Shown: in pieces, positions 25,055-33,219 of the stretch
How the letters are laid out: each line of letters opens with the position of its first letter
Numbering within the stretch: position 1 is the first letter of the stretch
From: Lentisphaeria bacterium
Lineage (GTDB): Bacteria; Verrucomicrobiota; Lentisphaeria; Victivallales; Victivallaceae
NCBI GenBank assembly: GCA_017466125.1
Contig: JAFTUS010000020.1
Location: 1-36,954 of the forward strand
Length of the DNA: 36,954 nt
Direction: 5' to 3'
Translations under genes and position numbers: made by a program
Notes under the pieces: model-generated
The model's input: only the letters and a program-made list of their open reading frames with translations
Databases searched by the model: none
Told to the model about the DNA's origin: nothing

Positions 25055-26650
25055 ATGGAAACAGCATCAAGAGAAAATTGGGGCAGCCGTATCGGCTTCG
25101 TGTTGGCGGTTGCCGGTTCGGCGATCGGATTGGGCAATATCTGGAAATTCCCGTACATCACCGGACTGAACGGCGGCGGAGCATTCGTGCTGCTCTATCT
25201 GATCTGCATCCTGTTCTGCGGCGTTCCGCTGATGATTTGCGAACTGGCGATCGGACGAAAAGCCAAAGCCAATCCCGAAAAGGCGTTGGAACTTCTTTCA
25301 GAAGGGCGTAACAAGATGTGCAAATACATCGCCGTCCTTGTGGCAATCGGAGCCGTTTTTCAAGCCTATATCAGCAGTCCGGGTCTCGGTATGGTTCTTC
25401 TGTTGCTGGCAATTTGGCTCTACCGCAAAGGGATCGCCATGGTGGGAACGCTCTCTGTTATTACAGCACTCTTGATCCTCTCCTACTACTCCGTTATCGG
25501 TGGTTGGCTCATTGAATATACCCTTATGGCTTTCAGCGGAAACATGGACTTCAAAACGGTCGATCAGGCAGGACAGGTATTCGGAAACTTCATCAGCAAT
25601 ACCCCCAGAGTCGTTCTCTGGAACTATATTTTCATGGCACTTTCCGCACTGATGCTTCTCGGCGGCATCAAAGGCGGCATCGAACGCTGGTCTAAAATCC
25701 TCATGCCCGCACTCTTCATCCTGCTGCTGGTCATCGTCGTCCGCAGTGTCACGCTGCCCGGAGCGGAAAAAGGTGTGGAATTCCTTCTGAAACCGGATTT
25801 CAGCAAACTCTCCGCCTCCGGGGCATTGGAGGCTCTCGGTCACTCTTTCTACACATTGAGCCTCGGCATGGCGATCGGCATCACCTACGGCAGTTACCTT
25901 TCCTCCAAAGAAAACCTTTTCTCATCGACCTTCGGCGTTGTCGTGGTGGATACCATGGCGGCGGTGCTTGCGGGGCTTGCGATCTTCCCGGCAGTTTTCG
26001 CTATGGGGTTCGGTCCTGAAGCCGGTCCGAGTCTGATTTTCAAGGTTCTGCCGGTGACGTTCAACTCCATCCCCGGCGGCTTGGGCTGGCTGTGGGGCGG
26101 ATTTTTCTTCGCCATGCTGATCATTGCGGCACTCACCAGTGCGGCATCTCTTCTGGAATGCGGTGTCACCTACATGGTCGATCGCTGGAACATGAACCGC
26201 AAACTGGCGATCCTCATTCTTTACATCGCCTTGACTACGCTGGGGTATCTCTCCTGTGTCAGCATCGCGGACTGGAGCAAACTGGAACTGCTTTACACCG
26301 GATTGGTCAGTTGTTTCGGAGCGCACCTCATCCCCGGCAACTGGTTCGATCTGCTGGATAAACTTACAAGCAACTGGATCATTCCGCTGATCGGTTTTGC
26401 GGAAGTCGTCTTTGTCGGCTGGTTCTGGCGCATCCACAATGCGGCGCAGGAGATCCGTATCGGAGCAGAAGCCACTTGCGACAAAAACATCTTCGTCCGG
26501 CTCACCGGACTGCACAAAGACCCCGTGTATCAGAATTCCGTCAGCGGATTTTCGAGCATGACCCTCTGGGCATTCATGACCCGCTATTGCGCCCCGATCG
26601 TGATATTTGCCCTCTTCCTGAAAGCAGTCGGCATCAACATCGGCTTCTGA
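25055..26650 (+). CDS. SNF-family sodium-dependent transporter
   Basis: The 531-residue membrane protein has the neurotransmitter:sodium symporter signature: NWGSRIGFVLAVAGSAIGLGNIWKFPY in the first helix, GGGAFVLLYL, ELAIGRKAK, and ILSYYSVIGGW. It has about 12 hydrophobic helices as in LeuT and should import an amino acid or similar solute with sodium. Between the second and third canonical helices (residues about 86-123) there is an extra hydrophobic stretch that the family usually lacks. The ATG follows AAAGGA. The gene is a single-gene unit ended by a strong terminator. Confidence 0.93.
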   Translation: METASRENWGSRIGFVLAVAGSAIGLGNIWKFPYITGLNGGGAFVLLYLICILFCGVPLMICELAIGRKAKANPEKALELLSEGRNKMCKYIAVLVAIGAVFQAYISSPGLGMVLLLLAIWLYRKGIAMVGTLSVITALLILSYYSVIGGWLIEYTLMAFSGNMDFKTVDQAGQVFGNFISNTPRVVLWNYIFMALSALMLLGGIKGGIERWSKILMPALFILLLVIVVRSVTLPGAEKGVEFLLKPDFSKLSASGALEALGHSFYTLSLGMAIGITYGSYLSSKENLFSSTFGVVVVDTMAAVLAGLAIFPAVFAMGFGPEAGPSLIFKVLPVTFNSIPGGLGWLWGGFFFAMLIIAALTSAASLLECGVTYMVDRWNMNRKLAILILYIALTTLGYLSCVSIADWSKLELLYTGLVSCFGAHLIPGNWFDLLDKLTSNWIIPLIGFAEVVFVGWFWRIHNAAQEIRIGAEATCDKNIFVRLTGLHKDPVYQNSVSGFSSMTLWAFMTRYCAPIVIFALFLKAVGINIGF

Positions 26651-26668
26651 TTTTCAAACGGATATAAA

Positions 26669-26717
26669 AATTCCCGGAGGCGCAGAGAGAAACGCTCTGC
26701 TTTCCGGGAATTTTTTT
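26669..26717. terminator. Bidirectional rho-independent terminator
   Basis: The outer arms 26669-26678 and 26703-26712 and the inner arms 26682-26687 and 26695-26700 form a long stem followed by seven T residues (26711-26717). A run of A before the stem gives a T tract on the other strand, so it can also end the converging aroC operon. Confidence 0.88.
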
Positions 26718-26733
26718 GTGCAGAAACAAGCCT

Positions 26734-27768
26734 TCAGAGGCAGTTGTCCGCCAGCACCAGTGCCGCCATTGCCTCCACTACCGGAACCATACGGGGCACC
26801 AGACAGGGGTCGTGCCGTCCTTTGATCTCCAGCGTGACCGGATTTCCGTTCAAGTCAATGCTGTTCTGCTGCCGGGCGATGGAAGGGGTCGGCTTCACTG
26901 CCGCTTTAAAAATGATCGTATCGCCGTTGGAAATGCCGCCGAGGATGCCTCCGGCATTGTTGGAGTCAAAACCGTCGGGTGTGATCGTGTCGTTGTTTTC
27001 ACTTCCGCGCATCTCCGCAACGGCGAAACCTGCGCCGAATTCGATCCCCTTGACCGCTCCGATCGAAAGCATGGCATGTGCCAGTTGTGCATCCAGTTTA
27101 TCAAAGGCGGGTTCGCCGAGACCGGCGGGAACGTTCAGCACTTCGCAGAGGACAACTCCGCCCACGCTGTCATGTTCCAGCTGCGCCTGCTGTATGACTT
27201 CGGTCATCTTGACGGCGGCTTCGGGGTCGGGGGAACGCACGATATTGTTTTCGACCTCACCCCAGAGGAATTTTTCAGCCTTTACTCCGCCGATATTGAG
27301 CGCACATGCCCGTACCTGGATGCCCTTTGTTTTGAGAAACATCTTCGCCACCGCTCCGGCGGCAACACGGGCCGCGGTCTCTCTGCCGGAACTGCGTCCG
27401 CCGCCCCGGTAATCACGGATGCCGTATTTTTTCTGATAGGTATAATCCGCATGGCCGGGACGGAAAAGATTTGCCACATTGCTGTAATCGGAACTGTGCT
27501 GATCGGCGTTGCGGATCAGGATCGCCAGCGGACAGCCCGTTGTTTTTCCCTCAAAAACGCCGGAGAGGATCTCCGCCTTGTCCGCTTCGTTGCGTTGGGT
27601 GGTCACTCTGGATTGTCCCGGACGGCGGCGGTCGAGTTCGGCTTGCAGGAATGTTTCATCCATTTCCAGCCCGGCGGGAACGCCGTCGATCACGACCCCG
27701 ATACCGGGGCCGTGGGACTCACCGAATGTTGTTACACGGAAATTTTTGCCAAATGTATTGCCGCTCAT
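26734..27768 (-). CDS. aroC: Chorismate synthase
   Basis: The 344-residue enzyme converts EPSP to chorismate with reduced FMN, the last step of the shikimate pathway. Signatures are TFGESHGPGIG at the start, RRRPGQSRVTTQRNEAD, LFRPGHADYTYQKKYG and GGGRSSGRETAARVAAG. The start overlaps the aroK stop (ATGA), with GGGAGG upstream. It is the last gene of the operon and ends 17 bp before the terminator. Confidence 0.97.
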   Translation of the reverse strand: MSGNTFGKNFRVTTFGESHGPGIGVVIDGVPAGLEMDETFLQAELDRRRPGQSRVTTQRNEADKAEILSGVFEGKTTGCPLAILIRNADQHSSDYSNVANLFRPGHADYTYQKKYGIRDYRGGGRSSGRETAARVAAGAVAKMFLKTKGIQVRACALNIGGVKAEKFLWGEVENNIVRSPDPEAAVKMTEVIQQAQLEHDSVGGVVLCEVLNVPAGLGEPAFDKLDAQLAHAMLSIGAVKGIEFGAGFAVAEMRGSENNDTITPDGFDSNNAGGILGGISNGDTIIFKAAVKPTPSIARQQNSIDLNGNPVTLEIKGRHDPCLVPRMVPVVEAMAALVLADNCL

Positions 27769-28310
27769 ATTTTTAATTCCTCCCGGAGTTTTTTCATCAG
27801 TTCTGCGGTCTGCTCCTGAATGGAGAGTTCCTCTCTGACCGTATAGATAATATCCGCCAACTCCCGGAAACGGGGCGTGCGGCGGTCGTAAAGTTCCTGA
27901 AACGCCTGCTGCGGATCACCGGTGTTTTGCAGAAAGGGCGGCAAACCGCGGCTCAAAATACGCTTGTAAGCGATTTGCGGGGCGACTTCGATATAGAGCC
28001 AGCACCCCAGTTTTTTCAAATCCTCCGTTGAAAGGAAAGGGTTGCTTGCGACACCGCCGCCGAGGGCGATGACCATGCCGGAGTGATTTGACAGGGCGCG
28101 GACGGTATCGGCTTCCAGTTTGCGGAAATACTCTTCGCCGTACTCCTTGAAAATCATGCGGCAGTCCGCCGTTTTTCCGGTGCGGCGGCAGAACTCTTTT
28201 TCCAGTTCTTCATCCGTATCGGCAAACGGGATGCCGAGGGCATCGGCAACGCCTCTGCCCAGCGTGGACTTGCCGCAGTGCTTGATGCCGCAAACGATCA
28301 GCGGAAGCAT
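27765..28310 (-). CDS. aroK: Shikimate kinase
   Basis: The 181-residue P-loop kinase phosphorylates shikimate. Walker A GIKHCGKST lies at residues 8-16. DTDEELE, FKEYGEEYFRKLE and LGGGVASNP are the substrate and hinge motifs of the family, and a lid arginine is in ILSRGLPPFL. It starts 1 bp after the argB stop and overlaps aroC, so translation is coupled. Confidence 0.95.
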   Translation of the reverse strand: MLPLIVCGIKHCGKSTLGRGVADALGIPFADTDEELEKEFCRRTGKTADCRMIFKEYGEEYFRKLEADTVRALSNHSGMVIALGGGVASNPFLSTEDLKKLGCWLYIEVAPQIAYKRILSRGLPPFLQNTGDPQQAFQELYDRRTPRFRELADIIYTVREELSIQEQTAELMKKLREELKI

Positions 28311-28311
28311 T

Positions 28312-29199
28312 TTACATCACCGAGTCCGGACGGACGATCTGGGTGCCGACACCGTGATCGGTGAAGATCTCCAGCAGCAGCGTGTGAAGAACTCTTCCGT
28401 CGATCATGTGGACCTTGTTGATACCGGCATTCAGAGCCTTGACGCAGCTGCGGATCTTCGGCAGCATGCCGCCGGAGATGATCTTCTGCTGGATAAGACC
28501 GTCGATCTCATCGGTACGGATGGTCGGGATCACGGACTTTTCATCTTCGCAGTCGGAAAGGATGCCCGGCACATCGCTCATAAAGACCAGTTTACGGGCG
28601 TGGAGTGCTTCAGCGATATTGCACGCGGCAACGTCGGCATTGATGTTGTAGATTTGACCGTCCAGCCCGGTTCCGAGGGGAGTCACCACCGGGATACAGC
28701 GTTTTTCGAGAGCTTCCAGAATGGGGGTCGTATTGACGCCGACGATATCCCCGACAAAACCGACATCGGATTTTTCACCGGTGACGGGATCGACCGACAT
28801 CGTTTTTTCCGCCTTGAGAACCTGTTTGCCGGAGATGCCGCACATGTTTCCGCCCGCATCGCACCCCAGTTTCACCAGATCGGCATTGACCTGATTATGG
28901 AGAACATCATCCACGATTTTGATGGTGCGTTCGCAGGTGAAACGCAGACCGTTGACGAACTTCACCGGGATCTCCTGTCTGCGGAGTTCGGCGGAAATGG
29001 CTTTGCCGCCGCCGTGAACGACCACCGGTTTGATGCCGATCGCTTCCAGAAGAACGATGTCCCGCATGGTGCTTGCCACCAGAGCGGGGTCCTCCATGGA
29101 ACTGCCGCCGAATTTCACGACCATGATGGAGTTGCGGAAACGCTGGATATAAGGCAGAGCCTCCACCAGCACATTGGCTTTATTGATAAGACTGTTCAT
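28312..29199 (-). CDS. argB: Acetylglutamate kinase
   Basis: The 295-residue amino-acid kinase phosphorylates N-acetylglutamate, the second step of arginine synthesis. Motifs are VVKFGGSSMEDP, VVVHGGGKAISAEL, GLRFTCERT, and NINADVAACNIAEALHARKLVFMSDVPG near the middle, broken here by normal spacing. AGGGA precedes the ATG. Other arg genes are not adjacent; it shares a transcript with two aromatic genes and an upstream lipoprotein. Confidence 0.96.
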   Translation of the reverse strand: MNSLINKANVLVEALPYIQRFRNSIMVVKFGGSSMEDPALVASTMRDIVLLEAIGIKPVVVHGGGKAISAELRRQEIPVKFVNGLRFTCERTIKIVDDVLHNQVNADLVKLGCDAGGNMCGISGKQVLKAEKTMSVDPVTGEKSDVGFVGDIVGVNTTPILEALEKRCIPVVTPLGTGLDGQIYNINADVAACNIAEALHARKLVFMSDVPGILSDCEDEKSVIPTIRTDEIDGLIQQKIISGGMLPKIRSCVKALNAGINKVHMIDGRVLHTLLLEIFTDHGVGTQIVRPDSVM

Positions 29200-29217
29200 T
29201 ATGTAAAATTCCCTGTT

Positions 29218-29634
29218 TTATTGCATAGGTTCGATCGTCTGTTCCTGCGGAACGACCTTGCGCCGCTGGATGGGTCGGCGCATGAGAACGTGGGAACGCT
29301 GCGGATCGCTCAGATCCTCAAGCATGATCCCGCCGCTGTGATGCGGACGGAAGACGTAATAGAACTTCCAGTCTTTGCGTTCTTTGCCGCTCATATCAAA
29401 TTCCAGTTCGCCGACGCCGTTGATCTCATACTTTCCCGCCCAGTCCCAATAGGTATCGACACCGGTCATGGTGTCGGGGCGCAAAATGTGCATAAAAATC
29501 AGATCTTTGTATACGACGATGTATTCATCTCCGCCGTCTTTGGGAAAATAGAGACCGGTATTGACCAGTTTGCTCTGGCATCCGGCGAGAAGCAGAACCA
29601 TTCCCGCTGCTGCCAAAAGATAAAATTTCTTCAT
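29218..29634 (-). CDS. Small lipoprotein, first gene of the argB-aroK-aroC operon
   Basis: The 138-residue protein starts at an ATG with AAGGAG 8 nt upstream. Residues 1-19 form a lipoprotein signal, KKFYLLAAAGMVLLLAGC, with lipobox LAGC. The mature part is hydrophilic with WDWAGKYEINGVGELEF, and I recognise no family. It would be lipid-anchored on the cell envelope. It is 18 bp upstream of argB and follows the operon's strong promoter. Confidence 0.8.
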   Translation of the reverse strand: MKKFYLLAAAGMVLLLAGCQSKLVNTGLYFPKDGGDEYIVVYKDLIFMHILRPDTMTGVDTYWDWAGKYEINGVGELEFDMSGKERKDWKFYYVFRPHHSGGIMLEDLSDPQRSHVLMRRPIQRRKVVPQEQTIEPMQ

Positions 29635-29664
29635 GTTTCGACTCCTTGTTTGTGAACCCCTGAA

Positions 29665-29693
29665 AAGATACAGCCGAAAGCGGCTTTTGTCAA
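29665..29693 (-). promoter_or_regulatory. Promoter of the lipoprotein-argB-aroK-aroC operon
   Basis: On the minus strand TTGACA (29693-29688) and TATCTT (29670-29665) are 17 bp apart. The spacer holds a perfect inverted repeat, AGCCG (29672-29676) and CGGCT (29681-29685), a possible operator. Confidence 0.75.
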
Positions 29694-29734
29694 ACTGAAA
29701 TGGCAAAAAACTGTATTTTTATGGCAAATTCTAC

Positions 29735-29763
29735 TTGACAAAAGAGATTTTCCGCATTAAGTT
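29735..29763 (+). promoter_or_regulatory. Promoter of the pilus ATPase operon
   Basis: TTGACA (29735-29740) and TAAGTT (29758-29763) are 17 bp apart, about 42 nt before the first ATPase start codon. It is divergent from the argB-operon promoter. Confidence 0.75.
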
Positions 29764-29804
29764 AGTTGTATGTTTACTCAAAGATCAACAGAAGGAGAAA
29801 AAAC

Positions 29805-31379
29805 ATGCCATTCGATGTTCAATGGTTCATTTTTGCTCTGGTCAGCAACGGAGTCATGACCCGGCAGGAGCTGGAGGAGATGTTCCGCAATCTCGGGCCC
29901 GCCGGAGATTTGGGCAGTTTCGCCCAACTGGTGCTTGAAAAACTTTCGCAGGGCTTGAGTCAGGAAGATGCCGAAGCGACGCTGGAACAGTTGCAGGCGA
30001 TCATCGATTATTCCGTCGAACAGGGCGAAAGCGGCATCCCTCCGGAGTATCCGGAGGAACTTGCACGGACAGCCGCCCCCGCTCCCGCCGGAGATGATGA
30101 GCCGCTCGATGATGAACCCCGTGATTTTTCCAAAAAGAAACGTCCCGCCATCGCCAAAGGCGACGGGGTGCGTTATCCTTTCCCCGATATCGATCTTTCT
30201 CAAATCAAAAGTTTCGATGATCTGCCGTCGCTGGACGATGTGATGAGTATGTCCGATGAAGAGGTCGCAGGGTTGATGATTTTGCTGCTCACCAGTGTTC
30301 AGGCTCTGCAATGCAGTGACTTGCATCTTTCGGCAATGTCTCCCCCGTTCGTCCGCCGCAACCTTTTTCTGGAGCGTTTCGGCAGCGGGCCGCTCTCTCC
30401 GGAAGTGGTCGAACGGCTCTGCACCTCGCTTCTGACGCCCGACCTCAAGGCGCGCTTTGAAGAGGATATGGACTTGAACTATGCGCTTGAGATCGGCACA
30501 TGCCGTTACCGCGTCTGCCTCATGGTCCATAAAGACGGCATGGAGGGCAGTTACCGTCTTGTGCCGGATCATATCTGCTCGTTGCAGGAACTCGGCTTCC
30601 TGCCGCAGGACGTCCCGACGATCGAACGGATGCTCGACTACAACAACGGCCTCATCCTCGTGACCGGACCGCTGGGCGCAGGCAAAACGACCACCCTCGC
30701 GTCGATGGTCAACATCATCAACGAAAAACGTACCGATCACGTTATCACCGTGGAAGACCCGATCGAAATTCTACACACCCATAAGGGTTGTCAGGTCACA
30801 CAGCGTGAGATCGGGCTTCATACGATCAGTTACCATTCGGCGTTGAAGGCCGCCCTGCGCGAAGACCCCGATATCATCGTTATCGGCGAACTGCACGACC
30901 TTGAAACGATCGAAAACGCCATCACCGCTTCCGAAACCGGACACCTTGTTATCGGCACACTGCACACCAGCGATGCCGCCGGTACGCTGAACCGGGTGCT
31001 GGATGCCTTCCCCCCCGCTCAACAGGCACAGATCCGCACCATGGTCGCGGGCAGTTTGCGCGGCATCGTCTGCCAGAAACTCATTCCCGGAGCGAACGGC
31101 AAACTGACCATTGCCTATGAGATACTGACCAACTCCATGTCGGTCGGCAACCTTATCAACGAAGGCAAGACCTATCAGTTGAAATCCACCATGGCGATCA
31201 GTTCCAAACAGGGGATGTGTACGCTCGACCAGAACCTTTTTGCCAAGTACATGGCAGACGAGATCACCTACGATGTGGCGCGCGGACTGATGCGCGATGC
31301 CGCCGTCATCGGTCAGATCGAACGGGAGTTTGCCATCCGCGAAGCCCGGAAACTCCAAGCACAGATGAAACAGAAATAA
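29805..31379 (+). CDS. PilT/PilU-type pilus retraction ATPase with N-terminal extension
   Basis: The 524-residue protein ends in a PilT-like ATPase: Walker A GPLGAGKT (288-295), VEDPIEI (Asp box), GELHDLETIENA (PilT usually has GEMRDLET) and GTLHTSDAAGTLNRVLDAF. The N-terminal 170 residues are extra: a helical acidic region (about 1-85) with an Ala/Pro/Asp linker, then a second region before the usual PilT N-domain. The ATG at 29805 has AAGGAG 8 nt upstream; the frame's upstream ATG at 29766 lies in the promoter region. Such ATPases power pilus retraction or assembly at the inner membrane. It precedes a second PilT-type gene by 10 bp. Confidence 0.88.
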   Translation: MPFDVQWFIFALVSNGVMTRQELEEMFRNLGPAGDLGSFAQLVLEKLSQGLSQEDAEATLEQLQAIIDYSVEQGESGIPPEYPEELARTAAPAPAGDDEPLDDEPRDFSKKKRPAIAKGDGVRYPFPDIDLSQIKSFDDLPSLDDVMSMSDEEVAGLMILLLTSVQALQCSDLHLSAMSPPFVRRNLFLERFGSGPLSPEVVERLCTSLLTPDLKARFEEDMDLNYALEIGTCRYRVCLMVHKDGMEGSYRLVPDHICSLQELGFLPQDVPTIERMLDYNNGLILVTGPLGAGKTTTLASMVNIINEKRTDHVITVEDPIEILHTHKGCQVTQREIGLHTISYHSALKAALREDPDIIVIGELHDLETIENAITASETGHLVIGTLHTSDAAGTLNRVLDAFPPAQQAQIRTMVAGSLRGIVCQKLIPGANGKLTIAYEILTNSMSVGNLINEGKTYQLKSTMAISSKQGMCTLDQNLFAKYMADEITYDVARGLMRDAAVIGQIEREFAIREARKLQAQMKQK

Positions 31380-31389
31380 GAGGTTGAAA

Positions 31390-32514
31390 ATGGCTGAAGA
31401 ACCCTTTATCAACAGACACTTGCGCAAAATGCTCGAACTGGGCGGTTCGGACTTGCACCTTGCGATCGGAAGTCCCGCCAAAGCCCGTATCCACGGCGGC
31501 ATCAACCCCATTGACGATGAGATCATCACTCCGGAAAAAATGCGTTCCATGCTGGAGGAGATCTGTCTGCCCAAACGCCGCTGGAAACAGTTTATGGAAA
31601 CACACGACCTGGACTTCGCCCATGAGATCCCCGGTCTGGCGCGTTTCCGTGTGAACTACTTCTACAACTATTACGGCATGGCGTGCATCATGCGTCAGAT
31701 CCCCAGCAAGATCCTGACGCTGGAACAGTTGAAAAGTCCGGAAGTCCTGAAAGAGATCTGCAAACTGAAATCCGGTCTGGTGCTGGTGACGGGGCCGACC
31801 GGCTCCGGTAAATCCACCACGCTTGCCGCCATGCTGGACTATATCAACTCCACCATGAAGAAGCATATCATCACCATCGAGGACCCGATCGAATTCGTAC
31901 ACCCCATCAAAGAGTGTACGATCGTTCACCGTGAAGTGGGCATCCACTCCTCAAGTTTCCCGCGCGCTCTGCGGGGAGCCATGCGCTCCGACCCGGATAT
32001 CGTGCTGATCGGTGAGATGCGCGAAAACGAAACGATCCGTCTGGGGCTGACATGTGCCTCGATGGGTATGCTGGTTTTTGCAACACTGCACACCAATAAC
32101 GCACCGAAAACAGTTGACCGTATCATCGATGCTTTCCCGTCGGATGAACAGGATCAGATCCGCACCATGCTTGCAGAGTGTCTGCAAGGCGTCGTTTCGC
32201 AGCTGCTCTGCCGCAAGATCGGCGGCGGACGTATCGCAGTCCACGAAATTCTGCTGTGGACGGAGGGTCTGCCCAACACCATCCGTGAAGGTCAGATCGC
32301 CAACATCCGTACGATCATCGACTCCGGCGGCAACCGTGGTATGCGCTCCATGGACAGTTCGCTGCAAAAGGCCCTTGACGGCGGACTCATTACCGCAGAA
32401 GAAGCCTACATGAAAGCCGCAGACAAACAGCGTTTCCGTCCTTATCTGGAAGCGGAAGAGGCGGCGAAAGCGGCGGCAGCAGCGGCAGAAGCCGGTACTG
32501 CACCCCAAAAATAA
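31390..32514 (+). CDS. pilT: PilT-type pilus retraction ATPase
   Basis: The 374-residue protein matches PilT in length and motifs: ELGGSDLHLAIGSPAKAR, Walker A GPTGSGKS (135-142), IEDPIEFVH, GEMRENETIRLGL and ATLHTNNAPKTVDRIIDAFP. The C-terminus adds an Ala-rich tail. It hydrolyses ATP to retract type IV pili. The ATG at 31390 follows AAGAGG by 6 nt; a TTG in frame at 31384 is less likely. Pairing with the divergent ATPase upstream resembles PilT/PilU pairs. Confidence 0.93.
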   Translation: MAEEPFINRHLRKMLELGGSDLHLAIGSPAKARIHGGINPIDDEIITPEKMRSMLEEICLPKRRWKQFMETHDLDFAHEIPGLARFRVNYFYNYYGMACIMRQIPSKILTLEQLKSPEVLKEICKLKSGLVLVTGPTGSGKSTTLAAMLDYINSTMKKHIITIEDPIEFVHPIKECTIVHREVGIHSSSFPRALRGAMRSDPDIVLIGEMRENETIRLGLTCASMGMLVFATLHTNNAPKTVDRIIDAFPSDEQDQIRTMLAECLQGVVSQLLCRKIGGGRIAVHEILLWTEGLPNTIREGQIANIRTIIDSGGNRGMRSMDSSLQKALDGGLITAEEAYMKAADKQRFRPYLEAEEAAKAAAAAAEAGTAPQK

Positions 32515-32529
32515 TTCCGGAGGTTTGCT

Positions 32530-33087
32530 GTGTGGGAGCGTATCCGGCTCATCTGGCGCACGGTCTGCGGTGCGCACCGTTCCGATGATGCCACGGAACG
32601 GGGGAGTTTTGTTGAATTCTTCCTGCCGCGTCTGACCAGAGGATTTTTTATCCGCATGGGCGTTGTGGCGGCTGTTGCCGCACTGCTTTTCGGCTTCGTG
32701 CTGATCCCCTGTTACATCAACGGGGAAAGTATGATGCCCTCTTTTCCGTCCCGCGGGTTCACGCTGAACTGGCGGGGGAAATATCTTTTCAGCAAGCCAA
32801 AACGGGGCGATGTGGTCATCATCCGCTATTCGGACAAGGTGTACTATCTGAAACGGGTGGTCGGTCTGCCCGGAGATACCGTTGCGTTTCATCGGGGAGA
32901 CCTCTATGTGAACGGCAGAAGATTGAATGAACCTTACGTCAAATACCTCTGCGACTGGGAACTTCCTCCCCGCAAAGTGCGTCCCGGACACTATTATGTC
33001 GTCGGCGACAACCGCAGTCAGCACATAGCCGACCACAAATTCGGTCAGGTACTCGAAAAGCGCATCGACGGCGCGCCCCTCTGGTGA
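32530..33087 (+). CDS. lepB: Signal peptidase I
   Basis: The 185-residue protein has one N-terminal membrane helix (about 43-60), then the catalytic Ser67 in NGESMMPSF and Lys108 in YYLKRVVGLPGD. The conserved box GDNR is followed by SQHIADHKFGQV rather than the usual S-DSR-WG form. It cleaves leader peptides of exported proteins at the outer face of the inner membrane. The start is GTG 32530, 6 nt after GGAGG. It is probably the last gene of the PilT operon. Confidence 0.9.
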   Translation: MWERIRLIWRTVCGAHRSDDATERGSFVEFFLPRLTRGFFIRMGVVAAVAALLFGFVLIPCYINGESMMPSFPSRGFTLNWRGKYLFSKPKRGDVVIIRYSDKVYYLKRVVGLPGDTVAFHRGDLYVNGRRLNEPYVKYLCDWELPPRKVRPGHYYVVGDNRSQHIADHKFGQVLEKRIDGAPLW

Positions 33088-33155
33088 ACTCCGTTGATGC
33101 AGCTGCAAAATTCCGGATTAAAACAGAAAAGATGCAAAAAATCCTCCCTGCGTAT

Positions 33156-33184
33156 TTGACAAAAAACCTTTTCGGTGTTACTTT
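33156..33184 (+). promoter_or_regulatory. Promoter of the antiporter operon
   Basis: TTGACA (33156-33161) and TACTTT (33179-33184) are 17 bp apart, about 35 nt before the antiporter start codon. Confidence 0.75.
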
Positions 33185-33219
33185 ACACTGGTTCCGTTAA
33201 ATAGATGAGGAGAATTTTT

